Of a stretch of 64,000 nucleotides of DNA, positions 33,930-46,100 are shown piece after piece. The notes under the pieces were generated by a model. The model saw only the letters and a program-made list of their open reading frames with translations, was not told the DNA's origin and ran no database searches. The position numbers and the translations under genes were made by a program. Source of the stretch: Cladorrhinum sp. PSN259 (lineage: Eukaryota; Ascomycota; Sordariomycetes; Sordariales; Podosporaceae); assembly GCA_033725935.1 (NCBI GenBank), contig MU867063.1:1223093-1287092 (forward strand), written 5' to 3'. Positions within the stretch are counted from its first letter, which is position 1. The number at the start of each line of letters is the position of its first letter.

Positions 33930-34818
33930 TTCGGTAAAAAAAAAATATTTATGAGCGGCAGTTCCCGTCAATCGGTTTTGTTTCGATGACAATTGGCGGG
34001 GTAGATCCTGTTCCTGTTCCTGGCGGGTGGGTGTGGTGAGGGGTCGATGGTGTGTGGTGTTTGGGCGGGAATTTTTGTCTCTGTTCTTTTTGTGAGCAGT
34101 GGTTGGGTTTGCCCCTCATCTCACCACCACCGCGGAGAGATTGACCGATGCCCGACAATAATCATGAACCCCAAACCAGACACAATCGGCCAGCGTAACC
34201 TCGCCCGGGTCTTCTAGGTTTAAGACTACCTTACAGTTCTTACCTGTGGTTGCTGCTGGGCAGAAGCATAAACTTAAAATCAACAAATTTTCGGAACCAC
34301 TCATAGTTCTTCCTTCCTGGATGGATTCATGGCTTCAACATTCGCATCGCTCCCTTCACCTTTGACCTCCCAGGGCACTTATTATTGAAATTGATGGGCT
34401 GAGGGCCCTACTCTTCCGAGTTGAGAATGCATTTTCGTTATCGATGTCCCTGGGGAATCTCCCCGCCTCCCTCATGTCGATGGCTCCCTCATTGGAATGT
34501 TCCCCATTGATCCAACCCTTGTTTCAATGTACCACACCCGCGGAGACCACGAAATAGTCACGTAGTTCCCTGCCATTCATCCATTGCTCTACGAGCCTTG
34601 AGGGAGCATCTAGGGACAGTTGAAGGCTGGCCGCGCCCCCTTAGGCAATGTATGTAATGGCCACCATGCCATTGTCACCACCAAAGAGATGCAAGGGCGG
34701 CAGCCTGTAGTTGATCATGAACACCCTACCCCCCTCAACTTCCCAACCTTCAGTCGCTCTCTGCTTCCTCGTTGTCTGTGATCCGCACAGCACCTGCAAG
34801 TCGACTGCAGTTGTGACC
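33930..34818. other. Divergent intergenic region, EFM6-like and AXL2-like
   Basis: Promoter space for two divergent genes. No gene is recognised. The frame of the downstream gene is open in phase from an earlier ATG at 34717. Confidence 0.5.
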
Positions 34819-37800
34819 ATGAGATCACCTGTTGCCGCCTGGGCAGCCAGCCTATTAGTTGGTCTCTCGGCCGCTGTTCCAAGCGTAACGTTTCCCATCA
34901 ACTCACAAGTCCCTCCAGTTGCTCGAATAGGAGAGCCCTTCTCCTTTGCGTTTTCACCATCCACATTTTCCTCGGATTCGGCAATCAATTACACACTCGA
35001 CAATCCACCGCGGTGGCTCTCACTAGATAGCAATGGCCGCCGCCTGTTCGGCACCCCTAAAGCAGAGGATGTTGGTTCGGGGGAGGTGGAGGGAGTTTTG
35101 GTAAATGTGGTGGCTACAGACAGGTCCGGATCAACAACACATACAGCTACCCTTGTGGTATCACGGAACAAGGGGCCAAAACTCCAGGTTCCTCTCGAGA
35201 AACAGGTCCCTGGAGTTGGTGTGTTTTCTGGCCCATCCTCGATACTCGCTCTCCCCGATCAGCCATTTTCTTTCCAGTTGAAGCAAGACACCTTCACCAA
35301 CCCATCTAGCAGTCCTCTAGGGTATTATGCGGTTATGGCCGACAACACACCACTCCCGGCCTGGGTCTCGTTCGACGCCGGACGACTGTCTTTTTCTGGA
35401 AGAACTCCGCCATTCGAGTCTCTGATACAGCCTCCCCAGCGTTTCGCCCTCATGCTGGTTGCCAGCGATGTTGTGGGATTCTCAGGGGCTGAGTTAGAGG
35501 TCGATATTGTAGTTGGAACGCACCAAATCACCGCCGATCAGACAACCATTATATTGACGGCAACGCCCGGGAAGCCGGTATCATACAGCAGCCTAAAGGA
35601 GTCAGTCAAAGTAGATGGAAAGCCAGTTGCGGCTGACAATGTTGTCCTCGCCTCTACATCAAATGTCCCTTCGTGGCTCTCCGTCGATAAGAGTACTTGG
35701 CACATTGAGGGCACGGCTCCCGAGACTGCCACTCCAACAAACTTCACGATCACACTTCAAGACTCGTTTGCGGATACCCTCAATGTGTCGGTTATGATAG
35801 ACGTGACAACTGAGGCGAGCAAGGAAGCAGGTTTATTCAAGGGGGACGCGCTGCCCACACTCACCGCCACAGCTGGTGAGCAGTTCTCCTTTGATCTAGG
35901 ACCATACCTGGTAAATCCTCAAGACACAGATGTCACGGTTTCGACGCTGCCCTCAACTTCCTGGGTACACTTCGATTCCCATAAGCTTGCACTCTCCGGG
36001 GATGCTCCAACGACAACCAAAGACTCGGTAGTTGGAGTGAGAATCGAGGCGAAATCGAAATCCTCCGGCAGATCAGACTCACTATCTCTTCTTTTGCGTG
36101 TTGCGGCTGTAGCATCCGATACATCAGGAACATCATCTGCCCAGCCTCCAGATAGCACCTCCACAGAAACTGGGGTATCTCTGACTGGTGATGGTATCGA
36201 GAAGGGGCCAGCAAATCTCACGTTGATGGCAGTTCTTCTGCCGCTTTCTTTCGTGCTTCTTGCACTCATCTGCGCATTATTTTGGTGCTATCGTCGACGC
36301 AAGGAGAACGAGAGACCGCGGGGGGTCACTGTTCGTGATATATCTGGCCCTCTTCCGGGAACATTTGAGATCAAGTCACCCACTCCGAGTGCACCACCAT
36401 CGTTGCCAGCATTTGATATTCAAAATTTCGACAAGAGCTTTTCAGTCAACGACGTGTTTGTCTCTGAAAAGAAGAATATGATTGTCGAACAACGAAGAAG
36501 CATACCAGGCCCCGGCAGACCAACTCTTTCTCCATCCCCTGCCAGCGTTAGGATGCTGCCATCTCGTATGCGGTCAAACCGTGGCAGTGGCAAACGTGGG
36601 ATTAGTAGGATGCCTTTTCTTGGCGATGGAAGCTTGGGACATCTCGCCAGCTCACTGAGTTCCATCAGTGAGACGAGTTTAAATGACGAGAGAGGAACGA
36701 CGATGGCTGGTAATCAGCGCAGAATCGGCCTTCTTGGAAAGAGCCGAAGAGGGTATTTCAGAGACGCCGTCGAGATCAGAATACCCAGCGTGCCATCACA
36801 GTCTGCGACACCATCATCTCAACAATCCCCCACAGAAACAGACTCCCTTTCAAGTTCTTCACCTGGCACTCACTCGGGGAGATCCCAAGCTCCAGACACA
36901 CTGCCCTTACGCACCGAGTCGAGACTGGGCTATCACCCACCCGGTCAGCCATCTAAACGGTTCGCATGGTCATCATGGCTCAGAGGTAAGAACGTAAAAA
37001 GCAAGATGCCAAAATTGAGCCACAGGCCCCATGACCAAGACAACAATCACAGCAACCAATCCAGCATCTCCACAGTTGACACATTCGACTATAAAAGACA
37101 CTCTTCGCGCCTCAGTCAAAGAGGAAACAGTGCCAGTCCATCCATCCCTGCTCCTCCCAAAATGACACCCCTTATCCCGCTGCCTCCAGCTCGTCTCATA
37201 GGCAAAGTCAACCTAGCCCGTCCCATAACCCGCAAAGGCCAATTAACTAGCGCCAGCGTCGAGGGTATAATCTCCTCTGCCACTTCTACAAACCCCGTTA
37301 CGCCCAGGGGTCCGCGACCTCAACAATTGCAGCCATTGCCACAATTCCACAAGCCACAGCTGAGCCTAGGAAATACCAAAAAAGGCGTCTCCCTCCCTGT
37401 ATTGCCGAACTGGCGAGACACGCCAGACGAGTTCCTTAGTCTTTCATACGAGAACTTGGTCAAAGAATCGCCATTTCATCCGTCAACTAGTTGGTCAACA
37501 ATACCAGCTGGCAGTCCGCCTGCAGGAGAGATGGAAGACGATGGTTGGGTAGACGAGACTGTGGAGAGTTTAGCATCACCGATGTCAATGATAGGAGGGA
37601 AAGGACAGGCAGTGAATTGGAAAGTGGTTGGGCCAGAGTCGTCCCCGACAAGGGAGGAGGTTAGTATTAAAGATTGGGACGCGGGCACGGAACATGGTAG
37701 GGGGCTGACGGCGTCGTCACCAGTCCAGGTTGGAGATAAGAAGATGGACAGAGAAGGCAGTGCAGGAAACGGGGAGGAGGACAGCGGGACGGAGAAGAAG

Positions 37801-37944
37801 AAGGAAAAAGTGGACGAAGCGGCATTGATCAGGGAGAAGTCTGGTGGTGGACGAAAAGGGCATGCGTATAAGTTGTCAAAGGGGGGAAAGTCACTGTTAT
37901 CGGAGGCAAGCAAGGATGAGTCGGACTACGCGGTGTATATCTAG
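34819..37944 (+). CDS. axl2: Axl2-like cadherin-type type I membrane protein
   Basis: Predicted type I plasma-membrane glycoprotein of 1,041 residues; yeast Axl2 marks axial bud sites and septin-ring-linked growth, and in filamentous fungi the ortholog acts in conidiation or septation. ATG 34819 gives a signal peptide (MRSPVAAWAASLLVGLSAAV). The ectodomain holds several cadherin-like/dystroglycan-type repeats with the recurring W[LV]S(L/F)D...F.G.P pattern: PPRWLSLDSNGRRLFGTP, LPAWVSFDAGRLSFSGRTP, VPSWLSVDKSTWHIEGTAP and STSWVHFDSHKLALSGDAP. One membrane span lies near 468-492 (LTLMAVLLPLSFVLLALICA) with a basic CYRRRKE stop. The 550-residue cytoplasmic tail is Ser/Pro-rich with short basic patches and an acidic/charged end. 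There is no intron. An in-frame ATG at 34717 could add 34 residues. Confidence 0.9.
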   Translation: MRSPVAAWAASLLVGLSAAVPSVTFPINSQVPPVARIGEPFSFAFSPSTFSSDSAINYTLDNPPRWLSLDSNGRRLFGTPKAEDVGSGEVEGVLVNVVATDRSGSTTHTATLVVSRNKGPKLQVPLEKQVPGVGVFSGPSSILALPDQPFSFQLKQDTFTNPSSSPLGYYAVMADNTPLPAWVSFDAGRLSFSGRTPPFESLIQPPQRFALMLVASDVVGFSGAELEVDIVVGTHQITADQTTIILTATPGKPVSYSSLKESVKVDGKPVAADNVVLASTSNVPSWLSVDKSTWHIEGTAPETATPTNFTITLQDSFADTLNVSVMIDVTTEASKEAGLFKGDALPTLTATAGEQFSFDLGPYLVNPQDTDVTVSTLPSTSWVHFDSHKLALSGDAPTTTKDSVVGVRIEAKSKSSGRSDSLSLLLRVAAVASDTSGTSSAQPPDSTSTETGVSLTGDGIEKGPANLTLMAVLLPLSFVLLALICALFWCYRRRKENERPRGVTVRDISGPLPGTFEIKSPTPSAPPSLPAFDIQNFDKSFSVNDVFVSEKKNMIVEQRRSIPGPGRPTLSPSPASVRMLPSRMRSNRGSGKRGISRMPFLGDGSLGHLASSLSSISETSLNDERGTTMAGNQRRIGLLGKSRRGYFRDAVEIRIPSVPSQSATPSSQQSPTETDSLSSSSPGTHSGRSQAPDTLPLRTESRLGYHPPGQPSKRFAWSSWLRGKNVKSKMPKLSHRPHDQDNNHSNQSSISTVDTFDYKRHSSRLSQRGNSASPSIPAPPKMTPLIPLPPARLIGKVNLARPITRKGQLTSASVEGIISSATSTNPVTPRGPRPQQLQPLPQFHKPQLSLGNTKKGVSLPVLPNWRDTPDEFLSLSYENLVKESPFHPSTSWSTIPAGSPPAGEMEDDGWVDETVESLASPMSMIGGKGQAVNWKVVGPESSPTREEVSIKDWDAGTEHGRGLTASSPVQVGDKKMDREGSAGNGEEDSGTEKKKEKVDEAALIREKSGGGRKGHAYKLSKGGKSLLSEASKDESDYAVYI

Positions 37945-39276
37945 TGTAAGTGTTGAAGGTATTTCATCAATGTATTAATTCTGTATCACGCGGAATATGT
38001 GGTTGGTGTGTTGCACAGCATAGATCGTGAAGCCCAACGCGCTCAACCCTAATGCCGTCATGTAGGTGTGTGTGTTTCGTTAGAGAGAGAGACAGTGATT
38101 CGTGAGGTTCTCGCTTAATTAGTCTCGGGCATTCGGGTTGTGAGGTAGGCAGCATCAGGCGATAGTGGAGTTTGAGTCAGAAATGAAGCTATCCAAGGAA
38201 GGAGCTCATGCAGCCTTTCAAACCTCCCATGATGATGACAGTTTGTATAAACCGGGAATTGGCACGGTGGAGAAACCCGGCGGTCCCCGCTTCCCGATGG
38301 CCTCGAGAGGTCTCCCATCTTCAGCCCCGCAATCTCAGCGCACTGTGAGATGATGATGCACTGAGGTTCCAGCCAGCCATTGAGCAAACTGCCCGCGCCT
38401 CGCGTGATCTATCTTGGCCATTGGGAAGGTGCAGATTGATGAAGAAGGAAAGCCGGGGGAAAAACGCCTCAGCCTGTGCCGCAGTCTGCGAGCGTGTATC
38501 CGTAATCTGTATTGAGCTGAAGCTTCCCCGTCAAGCTGTATTCCCTATTTGGTGTACGCAGGTCCAGACCTACCTACTGTACCCCACACACACGACACCA
38601 TTTCCAGACGAAAATCAGGAAGCTTGTAGCTCATCAGCTCGTGTATTTATGGCTGCAGAGGAATGCAAATGAGTAGATTGCCACCGCGGGAACAGTGTCG
38701 CATGATATTCCCCGAGAGAGAAAAAGAGATGTCATCGCAAGGAGAAAGTCCAAGCACCGTCCACTGCAGCCTTACAAGATGCACGAAAAGAACAAGAAGG
38801 ACTGGCAAAGAGAGAGCCAAACCCCGCTCCCCACCACCTCCCGCAAATTTGCACCGTGCACACCACCACCAACGTAACCGCCCGGCGCCTGGCAGGAGCA
38901 GCCGGAGAACCTGGAAAAGGGAACAAGAAAAAGCTTCGTGGCAACGCAACAACCTCCTTCAAAACTTGAAAAGACTATTCGGCATTCTTCTAGTTCTCCT
39001 GTGCTTTCTTTTATTTGAGTTGCACGTCATAGTTTAAGTCACCAGGAAACGAACCAACGAGTCCAGAGAGTGTTGCAGAGTCCACCGCGAAAGATACCTA
39101 GAGATTGGTCCTTCTTCGTCGCCCCCAGGTCTCGCCCTTTCTCCATCCCAGTCGCTTTCAGCTTCTTCTGCCCAATCCATCCGACAAAACCCCTCCCCCA
39201 CCAAGCAGTAGTTGCCGCGGTCGCTGTCCCAAAAACTCCAGAATTCCCCTTCTCAAACGAAAATAAACACTTCATC
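37945..39276. other. Intergenic between AXL2-like and PP2C genes
   Basis: 3' region of the AXL2-like gene and promoter/leader of the PP2C gene. A/G-rich blocks occur around 38706-38830 and CT-rich stretches around 39106-39260. No gene is recognised; frames up to 124 codons look like chance. Confidence 0.5.
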
Positions 39277-41533
39277 ATGGGCCAGACACTTTCTGAGCCC
39301 GTAGTCGACAAGGTACGTGTCCCCTATTTGGTTCCTCCCCTCTCCCCTCCCCCTCCCCTGCAGCCATCGCAGTCGCAATAGTCCGCCCTTCAACCGCCTC
39401 CGTATTCAGCGCCACCAAGCCGCCCTTGTTGTCGCCCGCTGCGCAGACGACGACCATTGCTTGTTTTCACATTCGGACTGCCGCCTTCCTTCAGCGTCAC
39501 CTTCACATGTCGTGGGACCCAGAGCACAAGAAGAAAAAAGAGGACACAAGGCTAACGCGGCAGGGATGATGCCTTACAGTCGTCAGAAACCGGCGGAGAT
39601 GATCGCTTGATCTATGGTGTGTCGGCCATGCAGGGCTGGCGCATCAGCATGGAGGATGCCCATACGACAGTACTCGACCTGCTGGCCGGTAATCCTAAGG
39701 CGTCAAAGGACCACGGTTCGAAACTGGCCTTCTTTGGAGTCTTTGACGGGCACGGAGGCGACAAGGTGGCGCTCTTCACAGGAAGCAACATCCACAACAT
39801 CGTCGCAAAGCAGGACACATTCAAGGCGGGCAACTACGAGCAGGCTCTCAAGGACGGCTTTCTGGCTACAGACCGGGCCATCCTGAATGGTATGGACTCT
39901 TACAAATTTTCTCCTCATTTGACCGGTTCCCAAGGTGGGGGAACAGGGCGGTTTTCTGACTTGGGAGAGTGCACATGTTTTGGCTGGTTCTCGCAAACCT
40001 CTCTTTTATCTCTTGTCCCTCGGTTCCCGCCTTGGATGTCGTCCCGTAAAAAAAGACAAGGAAAGCTAACTAAAAAAACAGATCCCAAATATGAGGAAGA
40101 AGTTTCAGGTTGCACGGCTTGCGTGGGCTTGATCACAGATGACAAGATTTACATTGTTGGTTATCCTCCTCTTTTGGCGCTTTACTTTTTCTCCCCCTCA
40201 CCAACCCCCACTTTACTAATCCTTTCCCCCCTTTCTCTCCAGGCAAATGCCGGCGATTCGAGAAGCGTCCTGGGCGTAAAGGGCCGAGCAAAACCCCTGT
40301 CGTTTGACCACAAGCCACAGAATGAAGGTGCGCAAATGCTCTGAAGGCCTGTTTGGGAAATACTGCACTGTAATCATGGACTAACCGGTGAATTTTTTGT
40401 TTGCCCCGAATAGGCGAGAAGGCACGAATCACAGCTGCAGGTGGCTTTGTCGACTTTGGCCGCGTCAACGGAAATCTAGCCTTGTCAAGAGCCATTGGTG
40501 ATTTCGAATTCAAGAAGAGCGCCGAACTCGCGCCCGAGCAGCAGATAGTGACGGCCTACCCGGACGTTGTTACGCACGACTTGGGTGATGATGACGAGTT
40601 TCTTGTTATTGCTTGCGACGGTATGTTGCTCTCTTTTTCGGATTGTTTAGTGACCGTCACTAACTCAACTTTGTTTCTGTAGGTATCTGGGATTGCCAGT
40701 CATCGCAAGCCGTTATCGAGTTCGTCAGGCGCGGAATCGCTGCCAAGCAGGATTTGGACAAGATCTGTGAGAACATGATGGACAACTGCCTCGCCTCCAA
40801 CTCGGAGACTGGTGGCGTCGGTTGCGACAACATGACCATGATCATTATTGGTCTCCTCAGGGGTCGGACTAAAGAGGAGTGGTATGAGGAGATAGCCAAG
40901 CGGGTTGCCAATGGAGATGGTCCTTGTGCCCCACCCGAATATGGTAGGGAAACTTCGTCCTCCCCTTGAGCACACATCAACGCCCATCACATCACATAAC
41001 ACACAAAGCACAAATACCCATACATGTTTCGTCTTTTTGTTATCAAGCTCATTACCCATTTCGTTGTCGTCTCTCCCATGCTCGACCTCTGTAACCAGTT
41101 TATTCCCCCTCTCCCATAACGCAACAAAATATAAAATTTTACAAATTGCTAATACATTTATTTTCTGCATTCAATAGCCGAATTCCGCGGTCCTGGTGTG
41201 CACCATACCTTCGATGATAGTGAGAGGGAGTATGATGCTGACGAGGGCCGGGTAGCTGGTGGCGGTGCCGGAGGACGAAACTTTGGTATCGGCGGGTACA
41301 AGGGCAGAATTATCTTCTTGGGTGACGGCACTGAGGTCTTGACTGATGCGGATGAGACCGAGATGTTTGATAATTCTGAGGAGGATAAGGATTTGGCTAG
41401 CCAGGTTGTGCCTGCCAAGGCCGGAAACCCAGAGGGAGCTGCGGGGACAGAGACGGTTGGTGAGGTTAAGAAGGAGCTGCAGGGCCAGTCTGAGAGTAAG
41501 GATGAGTTAAAGAAGGATGGTGGTTCTGCGTAG
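39277..41533 (+). CDS. PP2C-type protein phosphatase (Ptc2/Ptc3-like)
   Basis: Predicted Mg/Mn-dependent Ser/Thr phosphatase; yeast Ptc2/Ptc3 down-regulate stress MAP kinase (HOG) and DNA-damage checkpoint kinases. Seven exons fit: 39277..39312, 39580..39889, 40082..40155, 40243..40327, 40414..40620, 40683..40943 and 41178..41533, giving 442 residues. The start [12 protein letters not shown] matches Ptc2/3 and has a potential N-myristoylation glycine. Metal and phosphate residues are in [10 protein letters not shown] (Glu37/Asp38), [10 protein letters not shown] (68-72), [30 protein letters not shown] and [10 protein letters not shown]. The tail (about 340-442) is charged and disordered. All introns are GT-AG; introns 1, 2 and 6 are long (267, 192 and 234 bp). 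Introns 2 and 3 are multiples of three with no stop. It may counter the SLN1-HOG output whose sensor also lies in this window, but no linkage is implied. Confidence 0.94.
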
Positions 41534-43191
41534 GCGCTGGGACAAAGCCAGGTGCTTTTGGACGGACGTGGGTTAAGATACCATATTGCCGGAGTGGATC
41601 ATGAAGGGGACAAGGGGGGAGGGTGGGGTAAAGGGGGTTATGGAATTACTGCTGCTGGCTGAAAGAAAGAGACAAGCTTCCATTTTTTTTATTTTGTTGT
41701 TTTGCCGATGAGTTGCGCTTTTGGTTTTCTTCTCCCCCCGATCATCCAATCATCATCATTCATGTCATCATTGAAATTCTAGTTTTCATCAGGGTGTGGG
41801 GGGAAAGAATAAATGGAACGTGTGTTATGTGTGTTGTGTCTGTGTGTGTGGCTGTGATAGGGTTCTGGTGTTATCACCTTTGTCTTGTAATTTTGTTTGA
41901 CAAAGCAAAAACAAAAAAAAAGTTAAACCAAAGGTTTTGTGTGGGTGTAGCTTTCTAGGCAAATAGGGGATTGTCAAACAGCCCTAGCTTTTCACTGCTT
42001 GATTCATTGTGACTGACTAAATTTTTCATGTGGAAGAGGAGAGCATGTTTGTTGAGTGGTAAAAAAAATATTCCTTCGGTTGGAGGGGGAGATGAGAAAA
42101 AAAAAGGGGGGGGGAGGGGGGAGGGATATCGGTGCGTGATGGTACCGGCAGGTGTCCAGAACGAATAAGGAATGTAATGCGAACTTTTTCTTTCTTTTCA
42201 GATGACTGGTATGTATGTGTTTTATTTCGTTCTTCGGAAAGGGGGAAACCCAACTTTCAGGGAGGGAAAAAAAATATTTGTAAAGGAGGTGGTTGGGTGG
42301 TTGGTTCAGACTTGATTCTGGTTTTGGACTTACATACGGTAGATGTGTCTCCTTCCTCGGGGAATCATGAAGCGGGACCGGGTGTAAACCATTCAAGAAA
42401 AATGAGGTAGGTAGGTAGTTAGGAATGAAAAGAAAGGGTTGAAAAAGTTTATTACATGCTTAGGGAGTTTCTTTCAAACTTAAGTTAGGTATTCCCTATT
42501 CATGACCTTGTCTAGTGTTGTCTTTGATCACTTAGATATCTTTGCAATGAAGATAAGACAGGTAGAATTGTGATCTTAAAAGGAGAAAAAACATCTGGCC
42601 GTGTCTGAAAGGACATAATTTTAGGGAAATTTTAGACTTGGATCCAGGTTCCAATCCCAATCTAGACAGACCATTGAAATAAGTAGTAGATAGTGTAAAA
42701 GCCGGTATGTGTGGTGGTGATGGTTTCCAACCCGCTACTCGAAATTATCTATGCAAGCAAAATAGCAAGAATGTTTTCTCTTGCATACTTTAATCAAACA
42801 AACCCTTTTAATTCGACATCACTCGAGAGGGAAGTTGAGTTCCTTTCTGTGTGTTTTCATAAACACTGTGCGAGTTTGTCCTTCCAATCCATCCACCCAA
42901 ATTTCCAGAAAATGAAAGGAATAAAAGAACACCCCCGATATTACGACCACAAATCTCAAATAAAAATAATATTCAAGAAATCAAGTCAAAAAAAAACTCT
43001 TCTTGAAGATAATAAAACCATGATGAATGAAGCCGAATGAACGCCCTGGACTTTTCCTCCTTCCAAAATCAACCGAATCCAAACCGGGAAAAAAAAACCT
43101 TGAGGTAGCCTCACAATAGGAGGCACATGAAGCCTCGAGGCAACAAAAGCACCCCCCAGAAGAAGAAAAACCAGAAAGGAAAACAAACTCC
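41534..43191. other. Convergent intergenic region, PP2C and GH18-like genes
   Basis: Two 3' ends meet here. It is rich in A runs (42061-42069, 42989-42997, 43089-43096) and has a G-rich run near 42103-42121. A GGTAGGTAGGTAG motif is at 42405-42418. No gene is recognised. Confidence 0.5.
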
Positions 43192-46100
43192 TTAACCTCT
43201 CAACCCACTCTTGGCCCAACCAAGAATACTCAACCCATCGGCAATATTCTCCAAGCCTTGTGGACCATCCCAAATCATCAGTCCTCCCAGATTAACCAGA
43301 CCAGTCAGCTGTCTCAGCTGAGTAGCCAACAGCTGCACACCTCTCACACCGCCAAGCTTGACGAAAGTCAGAGGAGCAGCTTGCAACCAACCAGGAATAC
43401 CAATCAACAATCTCGTTCTAAAAGCGCTGCTATCCCTCATCGGCACGATACCATCACCGAGAGTTCTCGACCTGGTGCAAAGAAAATATCAGTACCGTCT
43501 ATATCAAGCGAGTTGAAGGGCGAGGATGGTCAGAAACTTACCACTGGAACACCGAATCAAGGAACCCAGCACTGCCGACCTCACAAGCCAGGTTATTGAA
43601 AAACTGCGGCCACACGAAATTGCACTGGCTCAAGTAATTCTGCGGCACACTTGGGTCAGGATAGATACACTGAGGCGCCGCAGATAAGAAATAATCCTTT
43701 GTCAGATCCACACCGAAGCTCGCCCTGAGGGCAGTTGCAAACGTTCCAAAGAATGCCGGCTGACCGTCGTTCTTGTCAAGATCAAATCCGTCAACCACCG
43801 CCTGCCCGAAAGGTCTCAGTCCGTTCGGCACATAACCTGTTGGGCCAAAGAGAGCCCAGAGTGTATTTGCGAACGCAATAGCGTGCGCATCGTTGCGCAG
43901 GACTAGGTTGGACGTGGCGCCACCGATGGAGAGTAAAATCTTCTTGCCGTATCTGCTCTGGCAGGTTTGTATGTCGGTTTCCAGAGATGCGTAGTAGAGC
44001 AGGCCCGTAGCTTGAACAGCCATCAGCGGTGTAAGGACTCCTGGGATCGGGGACTGAAGCTGTAGACGGGGGTAATTGCTTCCTTCTGCCGTGATGGCAG
44101 TGATGAATCCCAGCACCATAATGTCCACATTGGGGTCCTCGCACAGGGTGCCGAGACTGATGCGGGTCGTAGCTTCTGATTGGCCATAGTAAACCACTAC
44201 GTTGGATACCGAGCGAGGGTTGAACAGGTAAGACTTGACGATCTGCACGACGTCGCTGACAACAGAAGTGACGGCACTGATAATCGGTCCGATGGGGATC
44301 AGAGGTGGTCTGCTGATGCTAGTGCTGAAGGTGGTACCCGTCGGGGCCGGGAGAGTAGGCGCCGCGCTCGCGATTGGGGCAAGTAGGTTGTCGAGCTGTT
44401 CAAGCAGGTTGGGCACGGCAGTCGGTACGGAAACCACGGCGGAAGCGATCTGGTTTAGCAAGCTTGGTAGAACTGGCTGGACTGTGCCGGTAGCAGGTGG
44501 GAGCTGAGGTTGGAGCAAGCCACTGATGGCACCCAAGAGCGCTGGTACAAGTGCCGTTTGCGAAACCACAGCCTGTGAAAGTTGTTCCAGTAGTCGAGGG
44601 ATGAGCGGCTGGACATCAGGGGCAAGAGTGATTGGCGGCAAAGTAGGGAGTGGTATCGGAGGCAGCGTGATGCCGGGAATACCAACACTAATGGGAAGCC
44701 CAACCTGCAAGGTCCCAACGGGCAGACCTGCGGAGATACCGACCGAGATTCCGCCGTTCACTCCAGAAATAGTAAGTCCTGGAATTTCGGTGGGCAAAGG
44801 TGGAAGCGAGATGGGAGGAATGGAGATTGTGGGCAGCTGCAATGGAGGTAGTGACAAGGTAGGCAGGGTAGGCAGCTGAATCGGCGGAATGGTCAGTGTA
44901 GGCAGCTGAAGCGACGGAATCGATAGCGATGGAAACAAGGAAGGGAGCTGAATTGGTGGGAGGGATAATGTCGGCAATGTGGGAAGTTGAAGCGATGGTA
45001 CTGTCAAAGTTGGCAGCTGAATTTGCGGAATCGACAATGACGGCAGCGATATTGATGGCAGTACAATTGATGGTATCACTAGCGGAGGAAGCGTCGGGAT
45101 GGATAGAGGGGGGAGCGTTGGAATCGAAAGAGGCGGAAATGTCGGAAGTGATAGGGAGGATATAGATAGAGGCGGCAACGTGGGGAACTGAATCGATGGA
45201 ACTGTGATTGTCACCGGTACTCCCGTTACTGATGGCAGTGGGATATTCGGGATTGATAAAGATGGGATCGATAGAGGCGGAAGCGTTGGGATTGACAAGG
45301 GTGGGAAGGTCGGTATCGAAAAAGGCGGAATGGAAATGGGTGAAATTGTAGGGAGTTGTATTGGTGGAATAGACAAGGTTGGTAACTGTATCGATGGGAT
45401 TGAGAGCGTGGGCAACGGTATTGATGGAATTGACAGAGGTGGGACGGAAATGGGCGAAACTGTAGGGACTTGTACCGATGGGATTGACAGCGTTGGAAGC
45501 TGTATCGAAGGAATCGATAGAGGGGGGAACGTTGGGATCGAGAGTGGCGGGATGGAAAAGGAAGGGAATGTTGGTAGCTGCAAGGTGGGAATTGGCACCG
45601 TCACCAGCGTCACCGAAGGCGGTATAATTGACGGGACAATTATCTGTGTCGGCAGAGAAATCTGTGGGAAAGATATTGACGGCAGGGTGATGGAGGGCCG
45701 CGGTGCGCTCGACACAGATATCGGGGGGAAGGTGACCTGAGGAACAGAGATTGAAGGTACCGAAATAGAGGGTGGGGAGATCGAAGGTATCGAAAAGGGC
45801 GGGATAGAAAGCGAAGGTAGGGTAATCTGCGGAATCGAAATGGACGTGATAGATGCTGATGGCAGGGTCGGTTGCGATACGTTTGGCAACGTAAGTTGCG
45901 GCACCGAGATCGAGGGAATAGAAATGGAAGGTAAAGTAATTTGAGGAACAGATATTGAAGGTAGAGATAACGAAGGAATGGAGATAGATGGTACTGTCGG
46001 CTGTGGGATTGAGACTGAGGGTACCGAAAGGGATGGTAGTGTAGGCCGAGGAATTGAGATTGAGGGTATCGAAATTGATGGGAAAGTAACCTGCGGCACT

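Noticed and set aside
42640..42680. GGTTCCAATCCC resembling a tRNA B box
   Set aside because: No D-arm or acceptor stem could be drawn around it.
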